Positions 1-5,625 are shown, counted from the stretch's first letter. The stretch: 6,724 nt of DNA from an uncultured Collinsella sp. (GCA_900549535.1 UROR01000110.1:1-6724), one strand, 5' to 3'. Program-made: numbers and translations. Notes: a model not told the origin generated them from the letters alone.

Positions 1-155
1 GCCTCCACACCGCTCTGCACGCCGTGCCAAAAGTCGGAGTTCGTCGCCTTGGCGATCACGGCCACGCGCACGCGGTCGTCCGCCTTGCCGCAGCCGGTCA
101 GTAGGCACAGCAGCAGCACGGCGGCGGACAGCAGCCCGATCGTTTTAGTGCGCAT
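1..155 (-). CDS. Sugar ABC transporter substrate-binding lipoprotein, N-terminal fragment
   Basis: The first 51 codons of a secreted solute-binding protein; the rest lies beyond the window edge. The protein begins MRTKTIGLLSAAVLLLCLLT, a short basic stretch followed by a hydrophobic core, and reaches a lipobox LTGC with the lipidated cysteine at residue 22, so it should be anchored to the outer face of the membrane. The mature part continues with VRVAVIAKATNSDFWHGVQSG, the first strand and helix of the ribose/galactose-type periplasmic binding fold (Peripla_BP_4); such proteins bind sugars or autoinducer-like ligands. The ATG at 155-153 overlaps the last 11 bases of the kinase gene and has a strong ribosome binding site inside it, so the two are probably co-transcribed and translationally coupled. 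The ligand cannot be told from this fragment. It could serve a transporter or act as the extracellular sensing partner of the kinase. Confidence 0.85.
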   Translation of the reverse strand, partial: MRTKTIGLLSAAVLLLCLLTGCGKADDRVRVAVIAKATNSDFWHGVQSGVE

Positions 156-1713
156 CCTCTGCCTCCTCCTTCGTCAGCCGGGGGATCCGAACGGTCACGG
201 TCGTGCCCTCGTCCGGCTCGCTGTCGATCGTCAGGCCGTACCGCTCGCCGAAATAGATCCGCAACCGATCGTTGACGTTCTTCATCCCGATGCCGCTGTT
301 GTCGCTGCGGCGCTTTTGCAGCAGGCTCTCCGCCTGCTCGCGGCTCATGCCCACGCCGTTGTCGCTCACCGTCAGCATGATGTCCCCGCTGCCGTCCGGC
401 GCGTTTTTCACGCAGATCTCGATCACGCCCTCGTCCACCATTTGGTCGATGCCGTGGATGATCGCGTTCTCGATCAGCGGCTGCAGCGTGATCTTGTTGA
501 TCAGGCAGCCGGTCAGCCCCTCGTCCACCGTGAAGCGGTAGGTGAACCGAACGCGGTAGCGGTAGCTTTGGATCGTCAAGTAGCTGCGCGCGTGATCAAG
601 CTCCTCACCGATCGTGATCAGCTCCCGCCCGCGGCTGATGCTGATGCGGAAAAGCCTCGCCAGTGCGCCCACCATCTTCACCGCGTCCGCGGTGTTGCCG
701 CGCTCGCACATCCACTGGATGGAATCGAGGGTGTTGTACAAAAAGTGCGGGTCGATCTGCGCCTGCAGGGCCTTCAGCTCTGTTTTGCGCAGCTCCGTCT
801 GCTCCGCCTTCACCTGCTCCAGCAGGCGGCGGATCTGCTGTGCCATGTGCAGGAAGCTGTCGGATATCGCGGCGATCTCCGCCGCGCCGGTGCGGCAGCC
901 GGTGCACACCGCCAGATCGGCGCTGTGCTCGAAGGCACGCATCTGTTGCGTCAGCTCATGTACCGGTGCGGTGACGATGCGGGCATACAGCCGCAGCACG
1001 ATCGATGCGATCACCGCGCTGCACAACAGCGTGATCAGGATGCACAGCACGATCTGGTCGCGCCGCTGCGCATACAGCTCGTCGAGCAGGCTGACGCAGA
1101 CGACGCGCCAAACGCCGTCCTCCGTATCGGCCGCCGCATAGATCGTGCCGCCCACCGTGTGCACGCCGACCTGCGGCGCACCGGAGAACGGCGGTGCCTC
1201 CGTCAGCCCAAGGTCGATCAGCCGCTGCTGCGGATGATACACCGCCGCGCCGCTGCGGTCGACCACATAGCAGTAGCCGTGCAGGCCGACACCGACGTTG
1301 TTGATATACCGGGCGACGGACGAAAAGCGCAGATCCGCCGCCACATACACGGTCTTGCCGAGCAGCGCGCTTTCGTGCCGCGCGGCGATCGTGACCACCC
1401 ACGGATAGCTGTTCTCGAACAGCGTCTGCACATGGGGCGCAGACACGGCGAACGTGTCGGCCGAGGCGAACAGCGCCCGGTCGAACGACAGGTCGCGCCG
1501 CACGGTGCTTTTTTGCTGCGTCCCGTCCTCGCCCGCGCAAAAAAGCAGGTGCCCTTCGGTGTCATAGACCATCAGGGCATAGATATCGGGGTCGCCGCGC
1601 ACGACGGGGGACAGCACCTCGGCGACCGCCTCGGTCGAGGCGGCGGCGTCGATCATCCCGGATACCCGGTCGACGCGTGCCTTGGCCCGGCGCAAAAAAT
1701 CGCCCGCCGCCAA
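145..1713 (-). CDS. Sensor histidine kinase, LytS/YesM class, 5'-truncated
   Basis: A membrane sensor kinase that would pass phosphate to an AraC/LytTR-type response regulator, not present here. From the TTG at 1713 it reads 522 residues: an extracellular Cache-like sensor region (about 1-215); one transmembrane helix (about 219-243, QIVLCILITLLCSAVIASIV); a HAMP-like linker; the His_kinase domain with the PHFLYNTL box and probable phosphoacceptor His323; and an HATPase with N-box IENAIIHG (Asn416), G1 box DNGVGM (Asp451) and G2 box GIGMKNVNDRL. The family needs a first transmembrane helix before the sensor region, and none is present. The frame stays open upstream with plausible kinase-like sequence (AQQTAHQSAL) until TAG at 1791-1789, so TTG 1713 is only the first formal start and the true 5' end is missing at the join near 1713-1765. 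The gene ends TAA inside the lipoprotein start. Histidine kinase identity is firm; the signal is unknown. Confidence 0.92.
   Translation of the reverse strand: MAAGDFLRRAKARVDRVSGMIDAAASTEAVAEVLSPVVRGDPDIYALMVYDTEGHLLFCAGEDGTQQKSTVRRDLSFDRALFASADTFAVSAPHVQTLFENSYPWVVTIAARHESALLGKTVYVAADLRFSSVARYINNVGVGLHGYCYVVDRSGAAVYHPQQRLIDLGLTEAPPFSGAPQVGVHTVGGTIYAAADTEDGVWRVVCVSLLDELYAQRRDQIVLCILITLLCSAVIASIVLRLYARIVTAPVHELTQQMRAFEHSADLAVCTGCRTGAAEIAAISDSFLHMAQQIRRLLEQVKAEQTELRKTELKALQAQIDPHFLYNTLDSIQWMCERGNTADAVKMVGALARLFRISISRGRELITIGEELDHARSYLTIQSYRYRVRFTYRFTVDEGLTGCLINKITLQPLIENAIIHGIDQMVDEGVIEICVKNAPDGSGDIMLTVSDNGVGMSREQAESLLQKRRSDNSGIGMKNVNDRLRIYFGERYGLTIDSEPDEGTTVTVRIPRLTKEEAEDAH
162..171 (-). promoter_or_regulatory. 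Ribosome binding site of the binding-protein gene, inside the kinase gene
   Basis: On the minus strand AAGGAGGAGG lies six bases before the ATG at 155. It sits within the last codons of the kinase gene and encodes part of its Lys-Glu-Glu-Ala tail. This fixes the start of the lipoprotein and supports translational coupling of the pair. Confidence 0.75.
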
Positions 1714-1765
1714 CGCGCTTTGGTGCGCGGTCTGCTGTGCGCCGACGCGCGCGTCGATGCCTCGA
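1713..1765. other. Abrupt join between kinase gene and ABC ATPase gene
   Basis: To the left the minus strand encodes a histidine kinase that lacks its N-terminus. To the right the plus strand encodes an ABC ATPase that lacks its first two-thirds, including the Walker A motif. No start, stop, terminator or intergenic space lies between them, so both genes are cut at the same place. This is either an assembly chimera or a real recombination scar. I cannot place the break more exactly because both reading frames stay open and plausible here. Confidence 0.75.
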
Positions 1766-2049
1766 GTGCAGCAGCCCTGTTGCGCCTGCTAGTGCCGGGG
1801 GTCGATGTGCATGCTCGCGTGGCCGAGCTTTCGGGCGGGCAGCGCCGTCGCGTCGAGATCGCCCGCGCCCTGCTGTGCCCGGGCGGCGCGGTGATTCTTG
1901 ACGAGCCCTTTACCGGCCTGGATGCCGCCGCGCGCGATGCGACGACCAAGGTCGTGCTCGACCTGCTCGACGGCCGCACGCTCTTGCTCGCCACACATGA
2001 CGTCTCCGACGCTCAGGCCCTCGATATCTCGGATATCACCACGCTCTAA
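1741..2049 (+). pseudogene. ABC transporter ATP-binding protein, C-terminal fragment
   Basis: The tail of an ATPase that would power a membrane transporter at the inner face of the membrane. Visible in order: signature motif LSGGQRRR (1828-1851), Walker B AVILDEP (1888-1908) with the catalytic glutamate at 1903-1905, D-loop GLD (1915-1923) and switch histidine in LLATHD (His codon 1996-1998), then TAA at 2047. Walker A and the Q-loop are absent, so this fragment cannot bind ATP alone. The reading frame continues leftward only as the shadow of the kinase gene, so the gene is cut at the join. The tail after the H-loop is short, resembling small importer ATPases of the nitrate/sulfonate or thiamine-precursor type, but the substrate cannot be assigned. 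In the source genome it is probably a complete gene. Confidence 0.85.
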
Positions 2050-2105
2050 ATACTAACTCAGCAACAAAATGATTCGTTTTCCTCCGTCCCCATGGGGTCG
2101 GGTGT

Positions 2106-2160
2106 GGTATTCTATCTGCGGGGTAATACTTAGGAATACCAAGTAATACAACGCCGCAGA
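2106..2160. promoter_or_regulatory. Cluster of TAATAC-like repeats, probable operator
   Basis: Three copies of the core G(T/G)AATAC lie in direct orientation exactly 10 bases apart: GTAATAC at 2123-2129, GGAATAC at 2133-2139 and GTAATAC at 2143-2149. An inverted copy, GGTATTC at 2106-2112, is the exact complement of GAATACC at 2134-2140. The direct repeats are enclosed by a second inverted pair, TCTGCGG (2115-2121) and CCGCAGA (2154-2160). Phasing at one helical turn suggests a protein-binding site on one face of the DNA, about 100 bases upstream of the antitoxin start. The binding protein is unknown and no clear -35/-10 pair is visible. Confidence 0.45.
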
Positions 2161-2170
2161 AACAAACTCC

Positions 2171-2229
2171 AGATGCGGGCCAATCGGGTTGCCTTCACAG
2201 CCCGTCGCCCAGCCGCGTGGCCCGCATCT
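2171..2229. repeat. Perfect 12-bp inverted repeat, possible leader hairpin
   Basis: AGATGCGGGCCA (2171-2182) is the exact complement of TGGCCCGCATCT (2218-2229), enclosing 35 bases. Within the loop CGGG (2185-2188) can pair with CCCG (2201-2204), giving a branched, very stable GC-rich fold. It ends 34 bases before the antitoxin ATG, so it could be a structured 5' leader or an operator. There is no T run after it on the plus strand, which argues against a simple terminator. It matches no riboswitch class I can recall. Confidence 0.5.
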
Positions 2230-2263
2230 ATCCGCACTACCGTCGTTTCAAAAAGGAAGCGCC

Positions 2264-2338
2264 ATGGCAGAACACATGACCCCCGTAGTCGCGAAGGTCT
2301 TGCCCGAGGAGAAGGCAGCCTTCGCCGCCGACTTGAAG
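2264..2338 (+). pseudogene. RelB/DinJ-like antitoxin, N-terminal remnant
   Basis: An ATG preceded by AAAAGGAAG opens a frame reading MAEHMTPVVAKVLPEEKAAF then AADLK. This matches the ribbon-helix-helix start of RelB/DinJ antitoxins, in which a TPVVARVDE-like strand is followed by an acidic/basic helix and then usually a TTPS-like turn. Such antitoxins neutralise a YafQ/RelE-type mRNA-cleaving toxin and repress their own promoter. After about residue 20-25 the family pattern stops: the frame runs on to TAA at 2483-2485 through the reverse complement of an insertion-sequence end, giving a 73-residue hybrid with no antitoxin C-terminus. No toxin gene follows. I take this as a broken antitoxin; assignment rests on a short N-terminal match. 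Confidence 0.55.
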
Positions 2339-2415
2339 CCGTGCCCTCGCTCGAAGAGCCCGATTGCCGCCTTCCTGGCCTCGATGTCGTGTTTCACTCT
2401 CAAGTCGACACGCAT
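2320..2415 (-). pseudogene. IS3-family transposase OrfA, N-terminal remnant
   Basis: From ATG 2415-2413 the minus strand reads MRVDLRVKHDIEARKAAIGL followed by FERGHGFKSAAK. This is the helix-turn-helix start of IS150-type OrfA proteins, which bind the element ends; the usual continuation after SAAK is a Leu-Gly turn and a recognition helix leading to a Trp. Instead the frame enters AFSSGKTFATTG, which is the antitoxin gene read backwards, and stops near 2248. About 32 family-like residues survive, so it is not functional. Confidence 0.6.
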
Positions 2416-2454
2416 AAAAAGCCTCCCATTTCTCGTGTCCAAGAAATGGGAGGC
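2416..2454 (-). terminator. Hairpin plus T-run inside the IS end
   Basis: GCCTCCCATTTCT and its exact complement AGAAATGGGAGGC form a 13-bp stem (2421-2433 with 2442-2454) around an 8-base loop. On the minus strand it is followed at once by five T (2420-2416) and then the OrfA ATG. It has the form of an intrinsic terminator placed to block transcription entering the element from outside. On the plus strand the T-run is absent. Confidence 0.6.
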
Positions 2455-2498
2455 AGTTCAGACTAGCCGTTGGGGACGTTCTTAAATGACTACCTGTC

Positions 2499-2507
2499 GG
2501 GAGGAGG
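2499..2507 (+). promoter_or_regulatory. Ribosome binding site that sets the CPBP start
   Basis: GGGAGGAGG lies five bases before ATG 2513. The earlier in-frame ATG at 2486 has no such site, so translation most likely begins at 2513. Confidence 0.8.
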
Positions 2508-2512
2508 TTGGC

Positions 2513-3424
2513 ATGCTCAATGCGATGATTTGGGCGCTTGCCTGTTTTGGCGTCGTCGCTGCCGATATTGCCCTGAGCGTCGTTTTGTTCTCCACTCTTG
2601 GCGTCGCATCGGTGTTCATGGGCTTTTCGATTGACGACCTCGATATTCAATGGTTTCAGGCCGCCGCGCAGACGGCGTCATTTTTTATGGCGCTGCTGTG
2701 GTGGCGTTATTTATGGCCGCGTTCGTTTATGGCTCGCTGGCAAAGCGAGCGCCCGCTCGGCGGGGGAGCGCGTGGCGCGTGGAGGCGCATTGCCTGCGTT
2801 ATCGTGATTGGCCTGGCCCTGCAGGTGGTCGTTGGCTACGTGACCGACGCCGTGCTGTCGCTGTTGCCCGAGGCGGCGGCTGACTACAGCGAGCTCGTCG
2901 AGGAAACAGGCATGGGCGATACCAGCTATCTTGCCGTCCTCACCACGGTGCTCGGTGCCCCATTTTGCGAAGAGCTGCTGGTACGTGGCATTATTTTTGA
3001 GTTTTCGCTCCGAGCGTTTAACCCGCAGTGCCGTCCGCTCTGGAAGCGTCGGCGCCGCGTGCAAGCGCAGGGCGGCGCCATGGTGCCCTGGGCGGCCCCA
3101 AGCACCTGGGGCGTCGCCGCGGCAATTGTGCTGCAGGCGGCGGTCTTTGGTTTTATGCACATGAACTGGGTACAGGGCTGCTACGCGGGCGCCGCCGGCA
3201 TCGTCTTTGGCTGGGTGTTCGTGATGACCGGAAAACTCCGCTACACCATCCTGCTGCACTTTGCCTTTAACGCGGGGTCGTATCTCATGACGTTGCTCTG
3301 GTTTGTGAACACTCCGCTCGACGTGACAATCACGGTCGCTATCGCCGGCGTCATCCTCGTGGAGGCTATGCGCTCGTTGCGCCAAGCGTGCCGGCCGGGC
3401 GCGGCGACCGCACCCTTGCGCTAG
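2513..3424 (+). CDS. CPBP-family intramembrane glutamic endopeptidase
   Basis: A 303-residue polytopic membrane protein of the CPBP (CAAX protease and bacteriocin-processing, Abi/Rce1-type) family. All three family motifs are present: EELLVR with Glu153, Glu154 and Arg158; FGFMH with Phe212 and His216; and HFAFN with His249 and Asn253. These sit in membrane helices and form the active site. About seven or eight hydrophobic segments are visible, starting at residues 3-33 and running to about 262-284; a basic loop (about 172-190, KRRRRVQAQGG) precedes the second motif. Relatives process prenylated or secreted peptides or give self-immunity to bacteriocins; the substrate here is unknown. No bacteriocin or maturation gene lies nearby. 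Its stop codon overlaps that of the convergent radical SAM gene. It begins just after the IS scar, so its own promoter is not obvious and may have been altered by the insertion. Confidence 0.9.
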   Translation: MLNAMIWALACFGVVAADIALSVVLFSTLGVASVFMGFSIDDLDIQWFQAAAQTASFFMALLWWRYLWPRSFMARWQSERPLGGGARGAWRRIACVIVIGLALQVVVGYVTDAVLSLLPEAAADYSELVEETGMGDTSYLAVLTTVLGAPFCEELLVRGIIFEFSLRAFNPQCRPLWKRRRRVQAQGGAMVPWAAPSTWGVAAAIVLQAAVFGFMHMNWVQGCYAGAAGIVFGWVFVMTGKLRYTILLHFAFNAGSYLMTLLWFVNTPLDVTITVAIAGVILVEAMRSLRQACRPGAATAPLR

Positions 3425-5553
3425 TTGCGGCGCCCGCCTCCGTTGGCGCCCTGACGACCCTGGGCTGCGCGATTACGCCCCGCGGTGTTCTGCGCGCGTG
3501 ACATGCCTCCGTGGCCCTTACTGCCCTTGGGCCCCTTGCCGGCCCCTCCGTGCGATTTGCCGCCCTTCTTGCCGGTGCCATGCCCGCCGCCGGCAGACGT
3601 CTCGCCCGGGCGCGGGGGTACGGGACGGATCAGGCAGTGCTTGGTGTAGCCGATCAGGTCACGACGCCCAGCTTTTTCCAACGCCTCACGCACGAGCTTG
3701 TAGTTCTCGGGCTTGCGATACTGGATGAGCGCGCGCTGCATGGCCTTCTCGTGCGGGTCGCGCGCCACATAGATCGGCTCCATGGTGCGCGGGTCCACGC
3801 CGGTGTAGTACATGCAGGTCGACATGGTGGACGGCGTGGGGTAGAAGTCCTGCACCTGTTCGGGCATGTAGCCCATGTCGCGCACGGCTTCGGCAAGGTC
3901 CACGGCTTCCTTCATCGTCGAGCCGGGGTGGCTCGAGATCAGATATGGCACTACGTACTGCTTGAGTCCGTATTCACGGTTCAAGCGCTCAAATTTGCGG
4001 CAGAACGCATCGTAGACGGCGCGGCTCGGTTTGCCCATCACGGACAGCACCGCGTCGCTCACGTGCTCGGGCGCTACGCGTAGCTGGCCCGAGACATGGT
4101 GTTCCAGCAGCTCGCGCAAAAACTCGTCCGAGGCGTCGGCCATGGTGTAGTCAAAGCGGATGCCGCTGCGGACGAAGACCTTCTTGACGCCCGGCAACTG
4201 GCGCAGGTCGCGCAACAGCTGCGTGTAGCCGCTCTCGTCGACCACCATGTTCTTGCACACGCTCGGCCACAGGCAACGCTTGTTCTTGCACACGCCGTGC
4301 TTGAGCTGCTTGTCACAGGCCGGGCGGCTAAAGTTAGCCGTCGGTCCGCCCACGTCGTTGATGTAGCCCTTAAACTCGGGATCGCGCGTGAGCAGCTCGG
4401 CCTCGCGCATGATCGAGTCGTGGCTGCGCATCTGCAACACGCGGCCCTGGTGGAAGGTGAGGGCGCAAAACGAGCACTCGCCAAAACAGCCGCGGTTGGA
4501 GCTAATGGAAAACTTGATCTCGGCAAAGGCCGGCACGCCGCCTGCCGCGTCGTAGTCGGGATGCCAATCGCGTGCGTAGGGGAGCTCGGCTACCTCGTCC
4601 ATCTCGTCGGTGGTGAGCGTCGCCGACGGTGGGTTCTGCACCACATAGACGCTGTTGGGGTAGGGCTCTACCAGGCGATGTCCGGTGATAGGGTCCATAT
4701 TCTGCTGCTGCACGTTAAAGCTGCGCGCGTAGCTGAGCTTATCGGCGGCAAGGTCGTCCCAGCTGGGCAGCAGGTCGTAGTCGTAGACCTCGTCGAGTGA
4801 GCCCGTGCGGTAGACGGTGCCGTTGATATAGGTGATCTGATCGACGGGCAGTCCCGCGTCGAGCGCGTCGGCGATCTCGACAATCGCGTGCTCGCCCATG
4901 CCGTAGATGAGGATGTCGGCGCCCGAGTCGAGCAGCACCGAGCGCTTGAGCTTGTCCTGCCAGTAGTCGTAGTGGGCCAGACGGCGCAGGCTCGCCTCAA
5001 TGCCGCCGATGATGATGGGAGCGTCCTTGAACGTCTGGCGGATGAGGTTGCCGTAGACCGTGACGGCACGATTGGGGCGGCGCCCCTCCTCGCCACCGGG
5101 AGTATAGGCGTCGGTGTGGCGGCGGTGCTTGGTCACCGAATAGTGGTTGACCATGGAGTCCATGTTGCCGGCGCTGACGAGAAAGCCCAGGCGCGGCTCG
5201 CCGAGCACGGTGATGCTGGCGGGGTCGGTCCAGTCGGGCTGGCAGATGATACCCACCTTGTAGCCATGCGCATCGAGCACGCGGCTGATGATGGCCATAC
5301 CAAAGCTGGGGTGGTCCACGTAGGCGTCGCCGCAGATGTAGACAAAGTCACACTGGTCCCAGCCGCGCGCATCCATATCGGCGCGGCTGACGGGGAGGAA
5401 CTTGTCGCGGCCCGGACGCCAGGGGCGGGCGGGTGCTGCCGGGGTATGAGTGGCGTGGCCGCTCTGGGCCTTGCCGCCACGCTTTTGCTGCTGGCCGCGC
5501 TGGGCATGCTTGCCGTGCTGGTTATGCTGAGCGTCCTGGGGCTTTTTTGCCAC
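3421..5553 (-). CDS. YgiQ-family (UPF0313) radical SAM protein
   Basis: A 710-residue protein close in length to E. coli YgiQ (about 739). It has an N-terminal Rossmann-like domain (about 50-330, with IIGGIEASLRRLAHYDYW), then the radical SAM core with CFGECSFC (Cys356, Cys360, Cys363) binding the 4Fe-4S cluster that cleaves S-adenosylmethionine, and a C-terminal DUF3362-like region (about 570-640, PTPSTMSTCMYYTG). A second cysteine group C-x8-C-x4-C-x5-C (413, 422, 427, 433) follows the core. The reaction catalysed by this family is not established as far as I know. Both ends are low-complexity: a Gln/His/Lys/Ala stretch at about 1-45 and a Gly/Lys/Arg/His tail at about 650-710. I choose GTG 5553 because GGGAGG lies four bases upstream; the 56 codons before it in the open frame lack family similarity and overlap the promoter region. 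Confidence 0.92.
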   Translation of the reverse strand: MAKKPQDAQHNQHGKHAQRGQQQKRGGKAQSGHATHTPAAPARPWRPGRDKFLPVSRADMDARGWDQCDFVYICGDAYVDHPSFGMAIISRVLDAHGYKVGIICQPDWTDPASITVLGEPRLGFLVSAGNMDSMVNHYSVTKHRRHTDAYTPGGEEGRRPNRAVTVYGNLIRQTFKDAPIIIGGIEASLRRLAHYDYWQDKLKRSVLLDSGADILIYGMGEHAIVEIADALDAGLPVDQITYINGTVYRTGSLDEVYDYDLLPSWDDLAADKLSYARSFNVQQQNMDPITGHRLVEPYPNSVYVVQNPPSATLTTDEMDEVAELPYARDWHPDYDAAGGVPAFAEIKFSISSNRGCFGECSFCALTFHQGRVLQMRSHDSIMREAELLTRDPEFKGYINDVGGPTANFSRPACDKQLKHGVCKNKRCLWPSVCKNMVVDESGYTQLLRDLRQLPGVKKVFVRSGIRFDYTMADASDEFLRELLEHHVSGQLRVAPEHVSDAVLSVMGKPSRAVYDAFCRKFERLNREYGLKQYVVPYLISSHPGSTMKEAVDLAEAVRDMGYMPEQVQDFYPTPSTMSTCMYYTGVDPRTMEPIYVARDPHEKAMQRALIQYRKPENYKLVREALEKAGRRDLIGYTKHCLIRPVPPRPGETSAGGGHGTGKKGGKSHGGAGKGPKGSKGHGGMSRAQNTAGRNRAAQGRQGANGGGRRN

Positions 5554-5584
5554 GATTCCTCCCGTTGTTAGTATGCTGCACGTA

Positions 5585-5625
5585 ATTGTAACCAGTCTTT
5601 TTGGGACGGCGCTAAAAAGACTGGT
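5585..5625. promoter_or_regulatory. Perfect 12-bp palindrome and probable -10 upstream of the radical SAM gene
   Basis: ACCAGTCTTTTT (5591-5602) and AAAAAGACTGGT (5614-5625) are exact complements around an 11-base spacer, in the space between the divergent radical SAM and DUF1275 genes. On the minus strand the repeat runs straight into TACAAT (5590-5585), a good -10 box 31 bases before the GTG start, with no recognisable -35 at the usual distance. The repeat therefore covers the -35 region, suiting an operator for a dimeric regulator. On either strand a folded transcript would leave A or T runs inside the stem, so a terminator is less likely. Confidence 0.5.

Larger units (their letters stand above)
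2320..2460 (-). mobile_element. Truncated IS3-family (IS150-group) insertion sequence, left end only
   Basis: Read on the minus strand from 2460, the sequence starts TGAACTGCCTCCCATTTCTT and continues GGACACGAGAAATGGGAGGC. This parallels the left terminal repeat of IS150 as I remember it (TGTACTGCACCCATTTT, then TTGGACGATGAAATGG). It is followed by the start of an IS3-type OrfA at 2415. Only about 140 bases remain: OrfB, the rest of OrfA and the right end are missing, and sequence changes at about 2320-2340 into the antitoxin start. No target duplication can be tested because only one end is present. The remnant cannot move on its own. Confidence 0.65.

Noticed and set aside
49..2049. A 666-codon plus-strand open frame ending in ABC ATPase motifs
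   Set aside because: Up to about 1740 it is the GC-rich shadow of the histidine kinase, which has all its motifs on the minus strand; only the end is real protein sequence.
2123..2149. The 10-base repeats as a CRISPR array
   Set aside because: Units are 7 bases with no spacer-sized unique intervals, and no cas gene is present.
2171..2229. A known riboswitch such as cobalamin, ZTP, fluoride or THF
   Set aside because: None of their conserved core sequences that I remember can be placed on either strand.
2422..2460. Two abutted IS ends (a circle junction)
   Set aside because: The two arms overlap within one terminal repeat and match a single IS150-type left end, which is naturally hairpin-forming.
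2237..2650. A 137-codon minus-strand open frame crossing the IS remnant
   Set aside because: It is out of frame with the OrfA remnant and crosses three unrelated segments: the CPBP start, the IS end and the antitoxin.
4888..5571. A 227-codon plus-strand open frame opposite the radical SAM gene
   Set aside because: It mirrors a well-conserved coding gene, has low-complexity Ala/Val/Gly content and no ribosome binding site.
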